This document shows, one piece after another, positions 1 to 8,466 of a stretch of DNA of 64,000 nt. The translations under genes were made by a program, and so were the position numbers. Below the pieces are notes generated by a model. It did no database searches. It was not told the origin of the DNA and saw only the letters and a list, made by a program, of their open reading frames with translations. This stretch comes from Halioxenophilus aromaticivorans (GTDB taxonomy: Bacteria; Pseudomonadota; Gammaproteobacteria; Pseudomonadales; Cellvibrionaceae), in NCBI RefSeq assembly GCF_042850945.1, contig NZ_AP031496.1, positions 3,472,001 to 3,536,000 on the forward strand. Reading direction: 5' to 3'. Position 1 is the stretch's first letter, and each line of letters opens with the position of its first letter.

Positions 1-1745
1 AATACCTCGGCATTGATACCGTCTTTGGCCAATTCTTCAGCAGCTTGCAAACACTGCATTACCTGCCAACCGTAGGTCACTAATGTGATGTCGGTACCTT
101 CGCGTTTTACTTTAGCCACACCCAGTGGAATACGATAATCCCCCAGGGGTACTTCTTCGCGCAGGGCGTAGGTAAGCATCATGGATTCGAATTGAATACA
201 GGGATCTTCGTCAAAGATACAACTCATCAGTAGGCCCTTGGCTTCGGTGGGCGTACTGGGGTAAACAATTTTCAAACCTGGTTGATGTAATAATAATGCC
301 TCTGTGGATTGAGAATGCTGGGCGCCAAAACCACCAATGCCACCACCGCAGATCATACGTACCGTCATGGGTACGTTAGTGGTGGCGCCGGACATATAAC
401 GCTGTTTAGCCGCGTGGTTGGTGATCTGATCCAAACAAACACCGACGAAATCTGCAAACATAATCTCCGCCACTGGGCGCATGCCCACTAGGGCTGAACC
501 CGTAGCCGCACCTATAATGGCCTGTTCTGCAATGGGTGTTGGCCGAATTCGCTCGCCCCACTTACTTTGCATCCCTTTAAAGCACTTAAACACACCACCG
601 GGATCGTCGCCGATGTCTTCACCCAAGCAATACACCTGGTCATCCAGCTGCATGGAGGTGTCCAACGCACTTTGCACAGCCTCAAACATGGCCATTTCTT
701 TGGTTTCGCCGGTGTATTCGGGCTCGGCTGCTCGTTTTGCTCGCTGGCCGCGGTATGGCACTACGCTGGGGTCGCCATACACGTCCAACAGCATTTCATC
801 TTCGCCGGTGACTTTGCTGTCCATGGCCCAGGCCACCGCTTCTGCGGTTTCCTGCGCGGCCTCGCTGTCTATTTTCGCCAACTGATCTTCGCTGCAGATG
901 CCAGCTTCCAGCAGCCGCTTTCGCAACGCAGGTACCGGCCAGTTTTCCTTGGCATCGGTTAATTCGTCACCTTTGAGTAAGTGGCTCCAACCCACACCAG
1001 CATGGGGCCCCAATCGCAAGGTGTGCGCCTCAACAAATACCGGGCCATTGCCGGCACGCACACTGGCAATGATTTCCTTCATGCCATTGTGAAAAGCCAC
1101 AGGATCATTTCCGTTCAACTGAACGCCTCTAAAGCCTAATGCCTCGGCGCGGTCGGTGAAGTTCTCACTGGCGGTGTAATCGGGAATGGCGGTGTATTCG
1201 CCAATCTGGTTATTTTGACACATGAAAATAACCGGTAATTTCCACACGCCCGCGAGGTTCATGGCCTCGTGCACCGCACCGATACTGGTTGCACCATCGC
1301 CAAAGTTAACAATGGTAACTCGATCGGTACCCCGCATTTTTTCCGCCAAAGCCAAACCGTTGGCGATGGGTGCACCGGCGCCAACAATGGCCGTGGTCAA
1401 CATGGAACCAGAGGCCGGATCGGAAATATGGGGAGAACCACCTTTACCTTTGTTCACACCGCCTTCACGGCCCAGCGCTTCTGCGAACAAACCTTTTAAA
1501 GGTACGCCTTTAGCAACCTGATCGTGAATACCACGGTAGATTGTCACCATGTGGTCTTTTTCATTGATTAGTGGCGCAATAGACGCTGGAATGGCCTCTT
1601 GCCCAGTCATGGGCCAGTAGGTGAACATGAATTTACCGCTGGATAAACCACCCTGAATGGCTTTATCGACTTCTCTTATACGAGACATCTGGCGATAAAT
1701 TTCGGTGAGCGTGCCAGGATCAACGGACTGGATGTCAGAAGACAT
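1..1745 (-). CDS. Fused 2-oxo acid dehydrogenase E1 alpha-beta (partial, 3' end outside window)
   Basis: I translated this by hand on the minus strand; it stays open from ATG 1743-1745 to the left edge. The N-terminal part is an E1 alpha, with the thiamine diphosphate motif GDG at residues 149-151 and the closing NN about residues 178-179. From about residue 345 the chain continues without a stop into an E1 beta transketolase-like domain (GEDIG, then PIAEQAIIGAATG). It is thus a single-chain E1, as in acetoin, pyruvate or branched-chain 2-oxo acid dehydrogenases, which decarboxylate a 2-oxo acid and acylate E2. An AGGAG-type ribosome site lies about 8 bases before the ATG. The substrate cannot be read from sequence. 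A lone E2 catalytic domain is encoded at 28894-29637, but pairing is only a guess. Confidence 0.9.
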   Translation of the reverse strand, partial: MSSDIQSVDPGTLTEIYRQMSRIREVDKAIQGGLSSGKFMFTYWPMTGQEAIPASIAPLINEKDHMVTIYRGIHDQVAKGVPLKGLFAEALGREGGVNKGKGGSPHISDPASGSMLTTAIVGAGAPIANGLALAEKMRGTDRVTIVNFGDGATSIGAVHEAMNLAGVWKLPVIFMCQNNQIGEYTAIPDYTASENFTDRAEALGFRGVQLNGNDPVAFHNGMKEIIASVRAGNGPVFVEAHTLRLGPHAGVGWSHLLKGDELTDAKENWPVPALRKRLLEAGICSEDQLAKIDSEAAQETAEAVAWAMDSKVTGEDEMLLDVYGDPSVVPYRGQRAKRAAEPEYTGETKEMAMFEAVQSALDTSMQLDDQVYCLGEDIGDDPGGVFKCFKGMQSKWGERIRPTPIAEQAIIGAATGSALVGMRPVAEIMFADFVGVCLDQITNHAAKQRYMSGATTNVPMTVRMICGGGIGGFGAQHSQSTEALLLHQPGLKIVYPSTPTEAKGLLMSCIFDEDPCIQFESMMLTYALREEVPLGDYRIPLGVAKVKREGTDITLVTYGWQVMQCLQAAEELAKDGINAEV

Positions 1746-2370
1746 TACTTCTCTCCTATCGTTTTAATTTTTCTAAAATATACGAGGCGTTACTAATTCA
1801 ACAAAATTCAAAGCAGTGTTGATATAAACCGTATTAAATCGTGTTGGCGTTATTTGTTTTATTTTTTTAAGTCGCGCATACGAGTTCTGTAACGACTCTG
1901 CAGTGCAACAATTGCGAGTTATATTAACTCCCAATTAGGCGCCAATTCCAGCCAGAAACATCTGCAAAAAAAAATATTTGATGTTTTGTTTCAGGTGCGA
2001 ACGAGCATCGTAGATGCGAACCTCTAAAAGTTCGCATATGTAAATATGATTCGCAACAGTAATCTTTACAAATACACTTTAAAAAAGCTGCAGATAAACA
2101 CTAAACGGGATGTTGTGTATATAAACGGACAATTACACGCACCTACCAAAAACAGATAAACCTTTTCAAATTTCGCTATTAAACACAAACCGATATTGTG
2201 TTAGTTAATATTTTTGCCAGCCACAGGCGAATGTTTACCACTGCGATTTTTCATCAAGCCTACGGTTAGTTTTAATACGCGTTGAACACGGCGCTAATAA
2301 AAGATCAACACTCCACCCACCAAAACTGGATCCGACTTAAACCAAAACAAAGAGCAAATGTCATCATCCG
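1746..2370. other. AT-rich intergenic region, upstream of E1
   Basis: This 625-base stretch is strongly AT-rich and I see no convincing coding trace in it. It must carry the promoter of the leftward E1 gene. The only clear structure is the cluster of TGCGAAC half-sites listed separately. Confidence 0.6.
1996..2055. promoter_or_regulatory. Cluster of TGCGAAC/GTTCGCA half-sites (possible operator)
   Basis: Four related half-sites occur in 60 bases: TGCGAAC at 1996-2002 and 2015-2021, the inverted GTTCGCA at 2030-2036, and a partial TTCGCA at 2050-2055. The middle two form an inverted repeat (ATGCGAAC, 8-base spacer, GTTCGCAT; 2014-2037). The position, about 250-310 bases upstream of the leftward E1 gene, suits a regulator-binding region. 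No regulator can be assigned. Confidence 0.4.
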
Positions 2371-3342
2371 CTAGAGCAGTGGCAACAAGTATTGTTCAAT
2401 ATTGGTGAGATATGACCAGGCGATTTTAGGGGGGCATCCACCGCACAGGGGATGAAGCGATAACGACCCCCACAGGTTAATTTGCCCAACAGCCTCCGCT
2501 GGGGTAAGGATTTGATGCGCGGCACGTTCCTCACGCAAGGATTCTACCGTTTGCGCCTGGGATAAGCTTACTGTTTGGTGCTTGGTGTTTCGGTTCCATT
2601 CTGCATAGGACCGAGCGTCTTGTAATAAGTATTGCCCCAGCTCTTGCCAAGCTGAATCTGGGTCTGGATCGACAAAGACGATACTGGGCCGATCAGCCGA
2701 CGGCAATACTAGTGGGCCGGGCTGGTGGCCCGCCGCCAAGGAAGATTCTCTGTAGATCTTACCAAGTTCAGGGTTGTCCGTTTGTGCAAAGAAACCAAGG
2801 CCTAATCGCCCAGCCCTGCGGGCTGCTGGCTTAGATGCCCCGCCCCACATAATGGGAGGCCTTGGGCTTGTGAACGGCGCTGGGGTAACGCGCAGGGGCT
2901 CACTAGCCCGCTGGGCCTTGTCCAACTCACACAGTAATTGCTCAACCTTTTGATCAGCTATACGGCCTCGCTCGTTAAAGTCCAGGCCATACAGAGCGTA
3001 TTCCTCAGGGCGGTAGCCTATCCCCAAAACATAAGTAACCCTACCTCGGCTAATGTAATCCAAGGCAATGATTTCTTCTGCTAATCGCACCGGATCGTAC
3101 ATGGGCAGTAATGCACAGCCGATAAGAAATTTAACATTACTGGTTCGCGCAGCCATGGCGGTAGCCACCACTAGTGGGGACGACATATAGCCATCCTCAG
3201 CGGCATGGTGCTCGGTTAAACCGATGGTAAAACCCGGTTTACCGTCAGCCCATTGCGCCATGTCCAAAGCAGCGTGATATTGATCCGCTATTTGCGCGGC
3301 GTTCATGTTGGGCAAGCGTAAATCAAAACGCATAGAAAGCAT
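2371..3342 (-). CDS. LLM-class flavin-dependent oxidoreductase
   Basis: A 323-aa luciferase-like monooxygenase. It shows the typical TEHH motif near residues 43-46, the block from DPVRLAEE to LDYISRGR at about 83-101, and GIGYRPEEY at 107-115. Family members use reduced flavin and oxygen to oxidise small organic molecules; some are F420-dependent reductases, so the cofactor and substrate are open. The start at 3342 is favoured because an AGGA ribosome site precedes it, although an ATG three codons later is possible. It lies 56 bases downstream of a same-strand dehydrogenase gene and probably forms an operon with it. The C-terminal tail is cysteine-rich and less typical. Confidence 0.85.
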   Translation of the reverse strand: MLSMRFDLRLPNMNAAQIADQYHAALDMAQWADGKPGFTIGLTEHHAAEDGYMSSPLVVATAMAARTSNVKFLIGCALLPMYDPVRLAEEIIALDYISRGRVTYVLGIGYRPEEYALYGLDFNERGRIADQKVEQLLCELDKAQRASEPLRVTPAPFTSPRPPIMWGGASKPAARRAGRLGLGFFAQTDNPELGKIYRESSLAAGHQPGPLVLPSADRPSIVFVDPDPDSAWQELGQYLLQDARSYAEWNRNTKHQTVSLSQAQTVESLREERAAHQILTPAEAVGQINLWGSLSLHPLCGGCPPKIAWSYLTNIEQYLLPLL

Positions 3343-3398
3343 GGTGACCGTCCTAGTAGTAACTAATCGTTATTATCTTGTTTAAGGTTAACTCGGGA

Positions 3399-4415
3399 CT
3401 AGAATTCGATCGCTATTTTACCAAACTGCCGCCCAGTCTTTAGATACTCTAGGGCTTTTGGCAATTCATCGAACGCAAATGTGGAATCGATAACCGGTAC
3501 AACTCGGTGAAATTCTAGCGCGCGGTTTAAGGCTTCAAAATCGTCTCGGCTGCCCACCCTAATTGGAGTAATATCGACACTGGAGGAAAACAAAGACTCA
3601 GTCTGGTTCGGCCAGCCGGTAATCAGCCCCACCAATGCCAGCCGCCCACCTAACCGGGTACTGGCAAGAGCTTTATCCAAAGTCTTTGCACCGCCCAATT
3701 CCACTGTTAAATCCACGCCAACGCCGCCGGTTAATCTTTTAACTTCTTCCTGCCAGTTGGTGTGTAGGCTATAGTTGATAACCCCATCTGCACCGAGTTT
3801 TTTTAGCCGCCGACAGCGCTCATCGGTGGAAGACATAGCAATCACTCGGGCACCAAAAAGCTTGGCCAATTGCACCACGAATGTGGCCACCCCCCCGCCG
3901 CCTTGAACCAACACTGTTGTACCAGGTAATAAGGCCGCACTACCACACAACGCATGCCACGCGGTGACTGCCGCCACCGGTAAACAAGCGCCTTCGACAA
4001 AACTTAAGTGGCTTGGCAGCTTCACCAACTCGCTATGATGTACCACCATTTCACGTTGCATGGTCCCAGGTAAAGGGCCACCCCGCGCTTTGGCGCCAAG
4101 TTCTGGCCGCCAAGGCCCGCCGATCCAATGCGGGTTATAGGTAAGCGCTACCTTGTCACCCAGCTTTACCCTAGCATCTAGACTACCCACGTCTGGCGCC
4201 ATTTCTATTATTTCACCAGCGCCATCCGAGCATGGGATTAACCCCTCGGGGAATTTCCCCAGCTGTCCTGTCACCGCCAATAGATCACGATAGTTAACTG
4301 AAGCAGCCCGCATAGCCACGCGAACCTGCCCACGGGCCAATGGCCCAGGATTGCTTACCTCGTCAACAAACAACGATTCAACGCCCGTGAATTCAAAGGT
4401 GCGAAAAATTTTCAT
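3399..4415 (-). CDS. Zinc-independent medium-chain alcohol dehydrogenase/quinone oxidoreductase-like (MDR)
   Basis: A 338-aa MDR-superfamily protein with an N-terminal GroES-like domain (SVNYRDLL at 39-46, CSDGAGEI at 62-69) and a C-terminal Rossmann fold (GGGGV at 172-176). The usual catalytic zinc Cys and His and the four structural-zinc cysteines are absent, pointing to an NAD(P)H-dependent, zinc-free reductase or dehydrogenase. It is a clear paralogue of the protein at 5872-6879: both end in FGKIAIE and share the SDGAGEI and NFRD/NYRD motifs. It probably heads a two-gene operon with the flavin oxidoreductase downstream. The substrate is unknown. Confidence 0.88.
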   Translation of the reverse strand: MKIFRTFEFTGVESLFVDEVSNPGPLARGQVRVAMRAASVNYRDLLAVTGQLGKFPEGLIPCSDGAGEIIEMAPDVGSLDARVKLGDKVALTYNPHWIGGPWRPELGAKARGGPLPGTMQREMVVHHSELVKLPSHLSFVEGACLPVAAVTAWHALCGSAALLPGTTVLVQGGGGVATFVVQLAKLFGARVIAMSSTDERCRRLKKLGADGVINYSLHTNWQEEVKRLTGGVGVDLTVELGGAKTLDKALASTRLGGRLALVGLITGWPNQTESLFSSSVDITPIRVGSRDDFEALNRALEFHRVVPVIDSTFAFDELPKALEYLKTGRQFGKIAIEF

Positions 4416-4978
4416 AGCTAGCGCCTATCGCAATTGGGAACCACTATACTATGACGGATTTTTAGCTAAAACCAATACGGATTAATTCAGTCAATCAAGA
4501 AACCTTATCAAAGACCTCACAAAAGAATTACAACGATTATGCCGTTAAGCTTGGCCTCTGCCAAAAACAACCGCCAATGTATTGGCTATATTTCGCCAAC
4601 ACCTTATCAAACTAAAGCCGAAAGAAATCGGAAGCCTACACAACAGCATGCCGCACAATCCAACAAAACTCTTAGTAACGTTCCTAATTAAAGAACATTG
4701 TGCGATAAACCCCAACCTATGAGTGCTAAACACTGTACTGTGAGCAGTTTGTATGAAAATATTTAGAGGATATCTTTTAGAGTGAATATTTTTTGAACTC
4801 GGATTTTTTGAGATACAAAGAACGCACAAATAAACCTGGTTACTAACTGGCCGTTGTAGAGAAAAGAGTATGCGATAGCTCAATCTTATAAAGAATAACC
4901 ACAAACTATTTGTAAGCCCTGTGTAAAATATAAACCTTTATTAAACTTTAATACCAAAACGACTACCTGGAGAAACGT
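4416..4978. other. Intergenic region between divergent dehydrogenase genes
   Basis: This 563-base AT-rich region separates the leftward dehydrogenase from the rightward SDR, so it holds promoters for both. One 119-codon open frame on the minus strand shows no family signature, and I do not accept it as a gene. I see no strong inverted repeat. Confidence 0.5.
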
Positions 4979-5743
4979 ATGAAAATGATTCCTGCACCAC
5001 TTAATGATAAGGTCGCAGTCGTTACAGGGGGAGGTTCAGGCATGGGAAGATCGATCGCAGAAAGATTCGCGCGCGATGGTGCCAAGGTAGCTGTCTGGGA
5101 TATCAACGCTTCTGGTGCCGAGGAAACCGTAAGGGCTATTACAAACGCAGGACACTCAGCAATAGCCATCGAGGCCGACTGCTCGGAAGAACAAGCAATT
5201 AAGTCCGCCGCCGACCAGACGCGAGCAGCGTTGGGTCGCATTAACATTTTAGTAAATAATGCTGCGATAGGGCCTCATGTTTCTTACTTTGATATATCAA
5301 AGCAACTGTGGGACGACATTATTCGTATAAACCTAACCGGGCCACAACTCTGTATTCGTGAAATGTTGCCTGCCATGCTTGAGGCGAAATGGGGCCGCGT
5401 TATCAACATAACCTCATCGTCCACTCAAAGTGGTTCACCTAGCCAAGCGCACTACGTTGCTAGTAAAGGCGGTTTACTTGGATTAACAAAGGCGCTTGCA
5501 AACGAGTTTGGCAAAAGCGGTGTAACCTTTAATATGGTACCGCCAGGGTCAATTGATACGCCGATGTTACGTAAGGTAAGTAATATCGACATGGATGGCT
5601 TTGCTAAGATGATACCTGTTGGTCGGCTAGGCACCGGTGACGACATCGCTGCTGCTTGCGCATACTTGGCGTCACCTGATGCAGGATATATTACCGGCCA
5701 AACCATCAGCGTAAACGGGGGTCGATACATGGGGTCGGCCTGA
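4979..5743 (+). CDS. SDR family oxidoreductase
   Basis: A 254-aa classical SDR. The cofactor motif TGGGSGMG is at 16-23, and an Asp ending beta-2 (WD, about 41) suggests NAD(H). NNAA is at 93-96, with the catalytic Ser about 146-148, Tyr159 and Lys163 (YVASK). The C-terminal ITGQTISVNGG is typical of 3-oxoacyl reductase and hydroxysteroid dehydrogenase-like members. A GGAG ribosome site precedes ATG 4979. It is followed by an MDR gene on the same strand and probably shares its transcript. The reaction is inferred as secondary alcohol/ketone interconversion; the substrate is unknown. Confidence 0.9.
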   Translation: MKMIPAPLNDKVAVVTGGGSGMGRSIAERFARDGAKVAVWDINASGAEETVRAITNAGHSAIAIEADCSEEQAIKSAADQTRAALGRINILVNNAAIGPHVSYFDISKQLWDDIIRINLTGPQLCIREMLPAMLEAKWGRVINITSSSTQSGSPSQAHYVASKGGLLGLTKALANEFGKSGVTFNMVPPGSIDTPMLRKVSNIDMDGFAKMIPVGRLGTGDDIAAACAYLASPDAGYITGQTISVNGGRYMGSA

Positions 5744-5871
5744 ATCTACTGCCAAATTAGAATTACCGGCCGCGCAGTCAATAAAACGGGCAACTTAGAG
5801 ATCAGAAACCGCCATAAAAGCGTCGTAGCAACGCCCAACGGGAATTACCTCACATTCTAAAGGCCACCAAT

Positions 5872-6879
5872 ATGAGAGCAATGCGACTACGACAGCCTGC
5901 TTCGCTGAAAAACCTATACCTAGATTCAATCGAGATCTCTACTCCCGGGCCTGATGAAATTCAGGTACGCATTAAAGGGGCTTCCGTCAATTTTAGAGAT
6001 GGTTTGGTGGTCAATGGTTTCTTTCCAGTTGATAATGGGTTAATCCCATTATCTGACGGAGCTGGCGAAATCATAGCTGCCGGCAAAAACGTAAAAGAAT
6101 TTGTTATTGGTGATCGTGTTGTCAGTACTTTTCATCCGAATTGGTTGACTGGCCATATTGAACGAACACAACTGAATAACAGCCCTGGCGGCCCTGCGGA
6201 TGGTTTTGCCTGTGACATCGTAACAAGACCGGCACATCACTTTACACATGCGCCTCAGCACCTTTCATTTACCGAGAGTGCAACACTGACATGCGCAGGC
6301 GTTACTGCATGGCGTGCTGTCGCCGTAGACGCCGACGTTAAACCAGGAAACACAGTACTGATTTTAGGCACAGGTGGCGTTTCTCTGTTCGCGCTGCAGT
6401 TTGCTAAAGCTGCAGGCGCTAAAGTGATTGCTACTACTTCTAATGAAAAGAAAATGGAAAAGCTTGAGCACATGGGCGCAGATCATGTGGTTAACTACAC
6501 CAAAACTGGTAATTGGGCCGATGCAGTATTGTCCCTAACCAACGGCATTGGTGTCGATGTAGTGGTAGAAGTGGGAGGCCCAAACACGATGGCACAATCA
6601 CTGAAAGCCTGCCGTACTGGAGCCCATGTAGCGATTATTGGTGCAGCTGCAGGCTTCGACATTGATACTATCCCTTTTGCGGTTATACAGTCCAAACGAT
6701 TACGATTACAGGGGGTTACCGTTGGTAGCCGAGCCGATCAAATTACAATGGTAAAAGCAATGGAACTAGACCGGATCAAACCCTATATCGGCGCCACTTT
6801 TCCGCTAGAGTCATTGCCAGATGCCTTCATCACTCTGAATAACAATGGTCATTTCGGTAAAATTGCTATCGAAGTTTGA
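5872..6879 (+). CDS. Zinc-independent medium-chain alcohol dehydrogenase/quinone oxidoreductase-like (MDR)
   Basis: A 335-aa MDR protein with a GroES-like N-terminus (SVNFRDGL about 38-45, LSDGAGEI at 60-67) and a Rossmann motif GTGGV at 166-170. It lacks zinc ligands and ends in FGKIAIEV. It is a paralogue of the 338-aa protein encoded at 3399-4415 on the other strand, so this locus carries two copies of the same enzyme type flanking an SDR. It is followed 12 bases later by the start of a broken SnoaL-like gene, which suggests an original SDR-MDR-SnoaL operon. The substrate is unknown. Confidence 0.88.
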   Translation: MRAMRLRQPASLKNLYLDSIEISTPGPDEIQVRIKGASVNFRDGLVVNGFFPVDNGLIPLSDGAGEIIAAGKNVKEFVIGDRVVSTFHPNWLTGHIERTQLNNSPGGPADGFACDIVTRPAHHFTHAPQHLSFTESATLTCAGVTAWRAVAVDADVKPGNTVLILGTGGVSLFALQFAKAAGAKVIATTSNEKKMEKLEHMGADHVVNYTKTGNWADAVLSLTNGIGVDVVVEVGGPNTMAQSLKACRTGAHVAIIGAAAGFDIDTIPFAVIQSKRLRLQGVTVGSRADQITMVKAMELDRIKPYIGATFPLESLPDAFITLNNNGHFGKIAIEV

Positions 6880-6891
6880 TGGGTACGAGAT

Positions 6892-7300
6892 ATGTACGAA
6901 GAAAATAAAACGTTAGCACGAGCTTATTTCGATGCGCCGAGGCGGTCTACCAGATGAAATGATCACTGATGATTTTACAGGCTGGACCACCCTAAGCGGC
7001 CACAGCGACGGAACAAGCTATCAATAAATGACGCGTAAATTGGGGAAAATATTCCCAGAGCGTTTGGAATTCAACATTCAATCTCTGACCGCCGAAGAAG
7101 ATAGGGTGATAGCCGAAGCAGAGTCTACATCTAATGCCACTCTAATCGATCGCTCATCCTATACAAATTCAGACGTATTTATTTTCCGCATACGTGCTGG
7201 TCTCATTGCCTCGGTAGCTGAGCACTTTAATGCAAAGATTGTCATTGAAAAATTAGTACCTTTAGTGGATCAGTTATCTTGCTCAAAGTCGCCCTTATAA
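6892..7300 (+). pseudogene. Broken SnoaL-like (NTF2-fold) gene: one frameshift and one in-frame stop
   Basis: From ATG 6892 the frame reads about 15 plausible residues (through ARAYFDA), then fails at a TGA. Shifting by one base around 6934-6940 restores a continuous SnoaL-like reading (LPDEMITDDF, then GWTTLSG) that meets an in-frame TAA at 7025-7027. The same frame then resumes with the remaining 90 residues to 7300, including TAEEDRVIAEAES and FIFRIRAGLIASVAEHF, typical of the C-terminal half of SnoaL/ketosteroid-isomerase-like proteins. Two independent lesions point to a pseudogene rather than programmed recoding, although a sequencing error could explain one. The 90-codon 3' part could still be translated from ATG 7028. 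Confidence 0.75.
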
Positions 7301-7431
7301 TTCGTTCGATTATCGAGACTTATCAATAAATCCACTTACAATTAATAAAAGCCCCAAAGCTTGACTGCATTGATAGAAACTCGCTCAGGCACCTGAAAGC
7401 TATCCTCACACCTTTAAAACTGAATATTTAG

Positions 7432-7681
7432 TGTCCGGTTTTTGCTGACCAGCACATGATTTTCTTAGGAATCCCTTTTGAATATATTGAATTAGCTACA
7501 CAAGCCCGGCTAGAAGATCCTTACCTTAGCCAGCAGCTAAGAAAAGCGTGAACCACTCTTGGCGCAGTACCGATGAAAATTAAAGAAAACGAGGTAGGAG
7601 ATTGCGTTAGCGGCTGACATCAATCACCCACTTACTTATGTACAGAATCCGGTTATCGACATCCGCCCTGGCGCACCATAG
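7432..7681 (+). pseudogene. Decayed coding traces, family unknown
   Basis: Protein-like readings occur in three successive frames. The first covers 7432-7548 (includes IPFEYIELATQARLEDPY), the second is a short piece at 7551-7580 (NHSWRSTDEN), and the third is 7610-7678 (INHPLTYVQNPVIDIRPG) ending in TAG at 7679-7681. The pattern suits the decayed 3' end of a gene, next to the broken SnoaL gene. I do not recognise the family, and the traces may be chance. Confidence 0.3.
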
Positions 7682-7827
7682 TGTGCATGTCCTGGATGTC
7701 CTGGATGCCCTGCATGCGATTGAATAGCCGAATCCAAAAGAATCACACCTGGCTTAGTTTTTATTTTCTACTTATGCTGAGCAGACATCAGTGCCAAGTG
7801 AATCCAATAACCTTGAGACTTGGTCCG

Positions 7828-8328
7828 CTAACGATCGGCTTTGTTACCTTTTGGGCCGTCTTCGTTCCAGTCCGTGCTAATGTCTTGGGTAACCTGAATT
7901 AAAGACGATTTCAAATTCTGACAGAACTGAGCCATGGCAAGCATACGTGCTTCTGCGATAGGATTACCAGCAACCTCAGTGTTGGAGCGTAACATTGCGG
8001 CCATTTGGCCAAGCATTTTGGCTTTATCTAACATTAACACCGTATGGCCCTGGCCAATACTGTACAGTACTTTTTTACTACCACGCACGCTATGGCGCTT
8101 CACCATACCGGCCCGCTCTAATTCGCGAGCAGAGACACTGGCGGTACTTTTACTTATAGATAATTTATCACAGATGTCGTCTAAACCTACGGTCGTTTCC
8201 TGCAACAGAAGAAAGCTAAAAATTCTGGCGGCTGTAACGGGCATTCCCCAAGGTAACATGACTCGAGACATCTCTTCGATGAACTCAAGTTGTTGCGCAT
8301 TGATTTTATTCTTTGCTATATTCGACAT
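7828..8328 (-). CDS. GbsR/MarR-type winged-helix transcriptional regulator
   Basis: A 166-aa protein when started at ATG 8328. A longer frame to 8433 exists, but its added residues look non-coding. The central winged helix is visible as the DDICDKLSISKSTAS helix-turn-helix followed by a wing (SVRGSKKVLYS). It resembles GbsR-type repressors, which are MarR relatives. It is homologous to the 155-aa regulator at 48093-48560; both share a PWG...(T)...F.FL pattern near the N-terminus and the KKVLYS wing. It is divergent from the SDR at 8467 with 138 bases between, so control of that gene and itself is likely. An inverted repeat overlaps its start codon. The effector is unknown. Confidence 0.8.
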   Translation of the reverse strand: MSNIAKNKINAQQLEFIEEMSRVMLPWGMPVTAARIFSFLLLQETTVGLDDICDKLSISKSTASVSARELERAGMVKRHSVRGSKKVLYSIGQGHTVLMLDKAKMLGQMAAMLRSNTEVAGNPIAEARMLAMAQFCQNLKSSLIQVTQDISTDWNEDGPKGNKADR

Positions 8329-8340
8329 ATACCGAATATA
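8317..8340. promoter_or_regulatory. Inverted repeat overlapping the GbsR-type start (candidate operator)
   Basis: TATATTCG (8317-8324) and CGAATATA (8333-8340) form a perfect inverted repeat with an 8-base spacer that contains the regulator's ATG. The place is right for autoregulation by the regulator encoded here. Binding is inferred, not shown. Confidence 0.45.
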
Positions 8341-8466
8341 CAAAACATAATAATTCCGGTCAATCGATAACGTTTTCACACCCAATAAATATGTGCGCAC
8401 AACTTCACACGCCACAGAAGTCAATAAGCGCATTCAATTTAATAACAAAAATGCATAGGAAATTTT

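Noticed and set aside
481..1521. Several plus-strand open frames over the left edge
   Set aside because: They are antisense shadows of the fused E1 gene, which reads through on the minus strand with full family motifs.
4545..4904. 119-codon open frame on the minus strand
   Set aside because: No ribosome site, no family motif, and a composition rich in Ile, Ser, Arg and Cys, as expected of translated AT-rich spacer.
7681..7902. 73-codon plus-strand frame beginning with Met/Ser/Trp-rich repeats
   Set aside because: It is made of a 9-base near-repeat (gtcctggat at 7689-7715) and then runs antisense into the GbsR-type gene.
8328..8433. Longer N-terminus for the GbsR-type regulator
   Set aside because: The extra 35 residues show no family similarity and lie across the promoter with the divergent SDR; the paralogue at 48093-48560 supports the shorter start.
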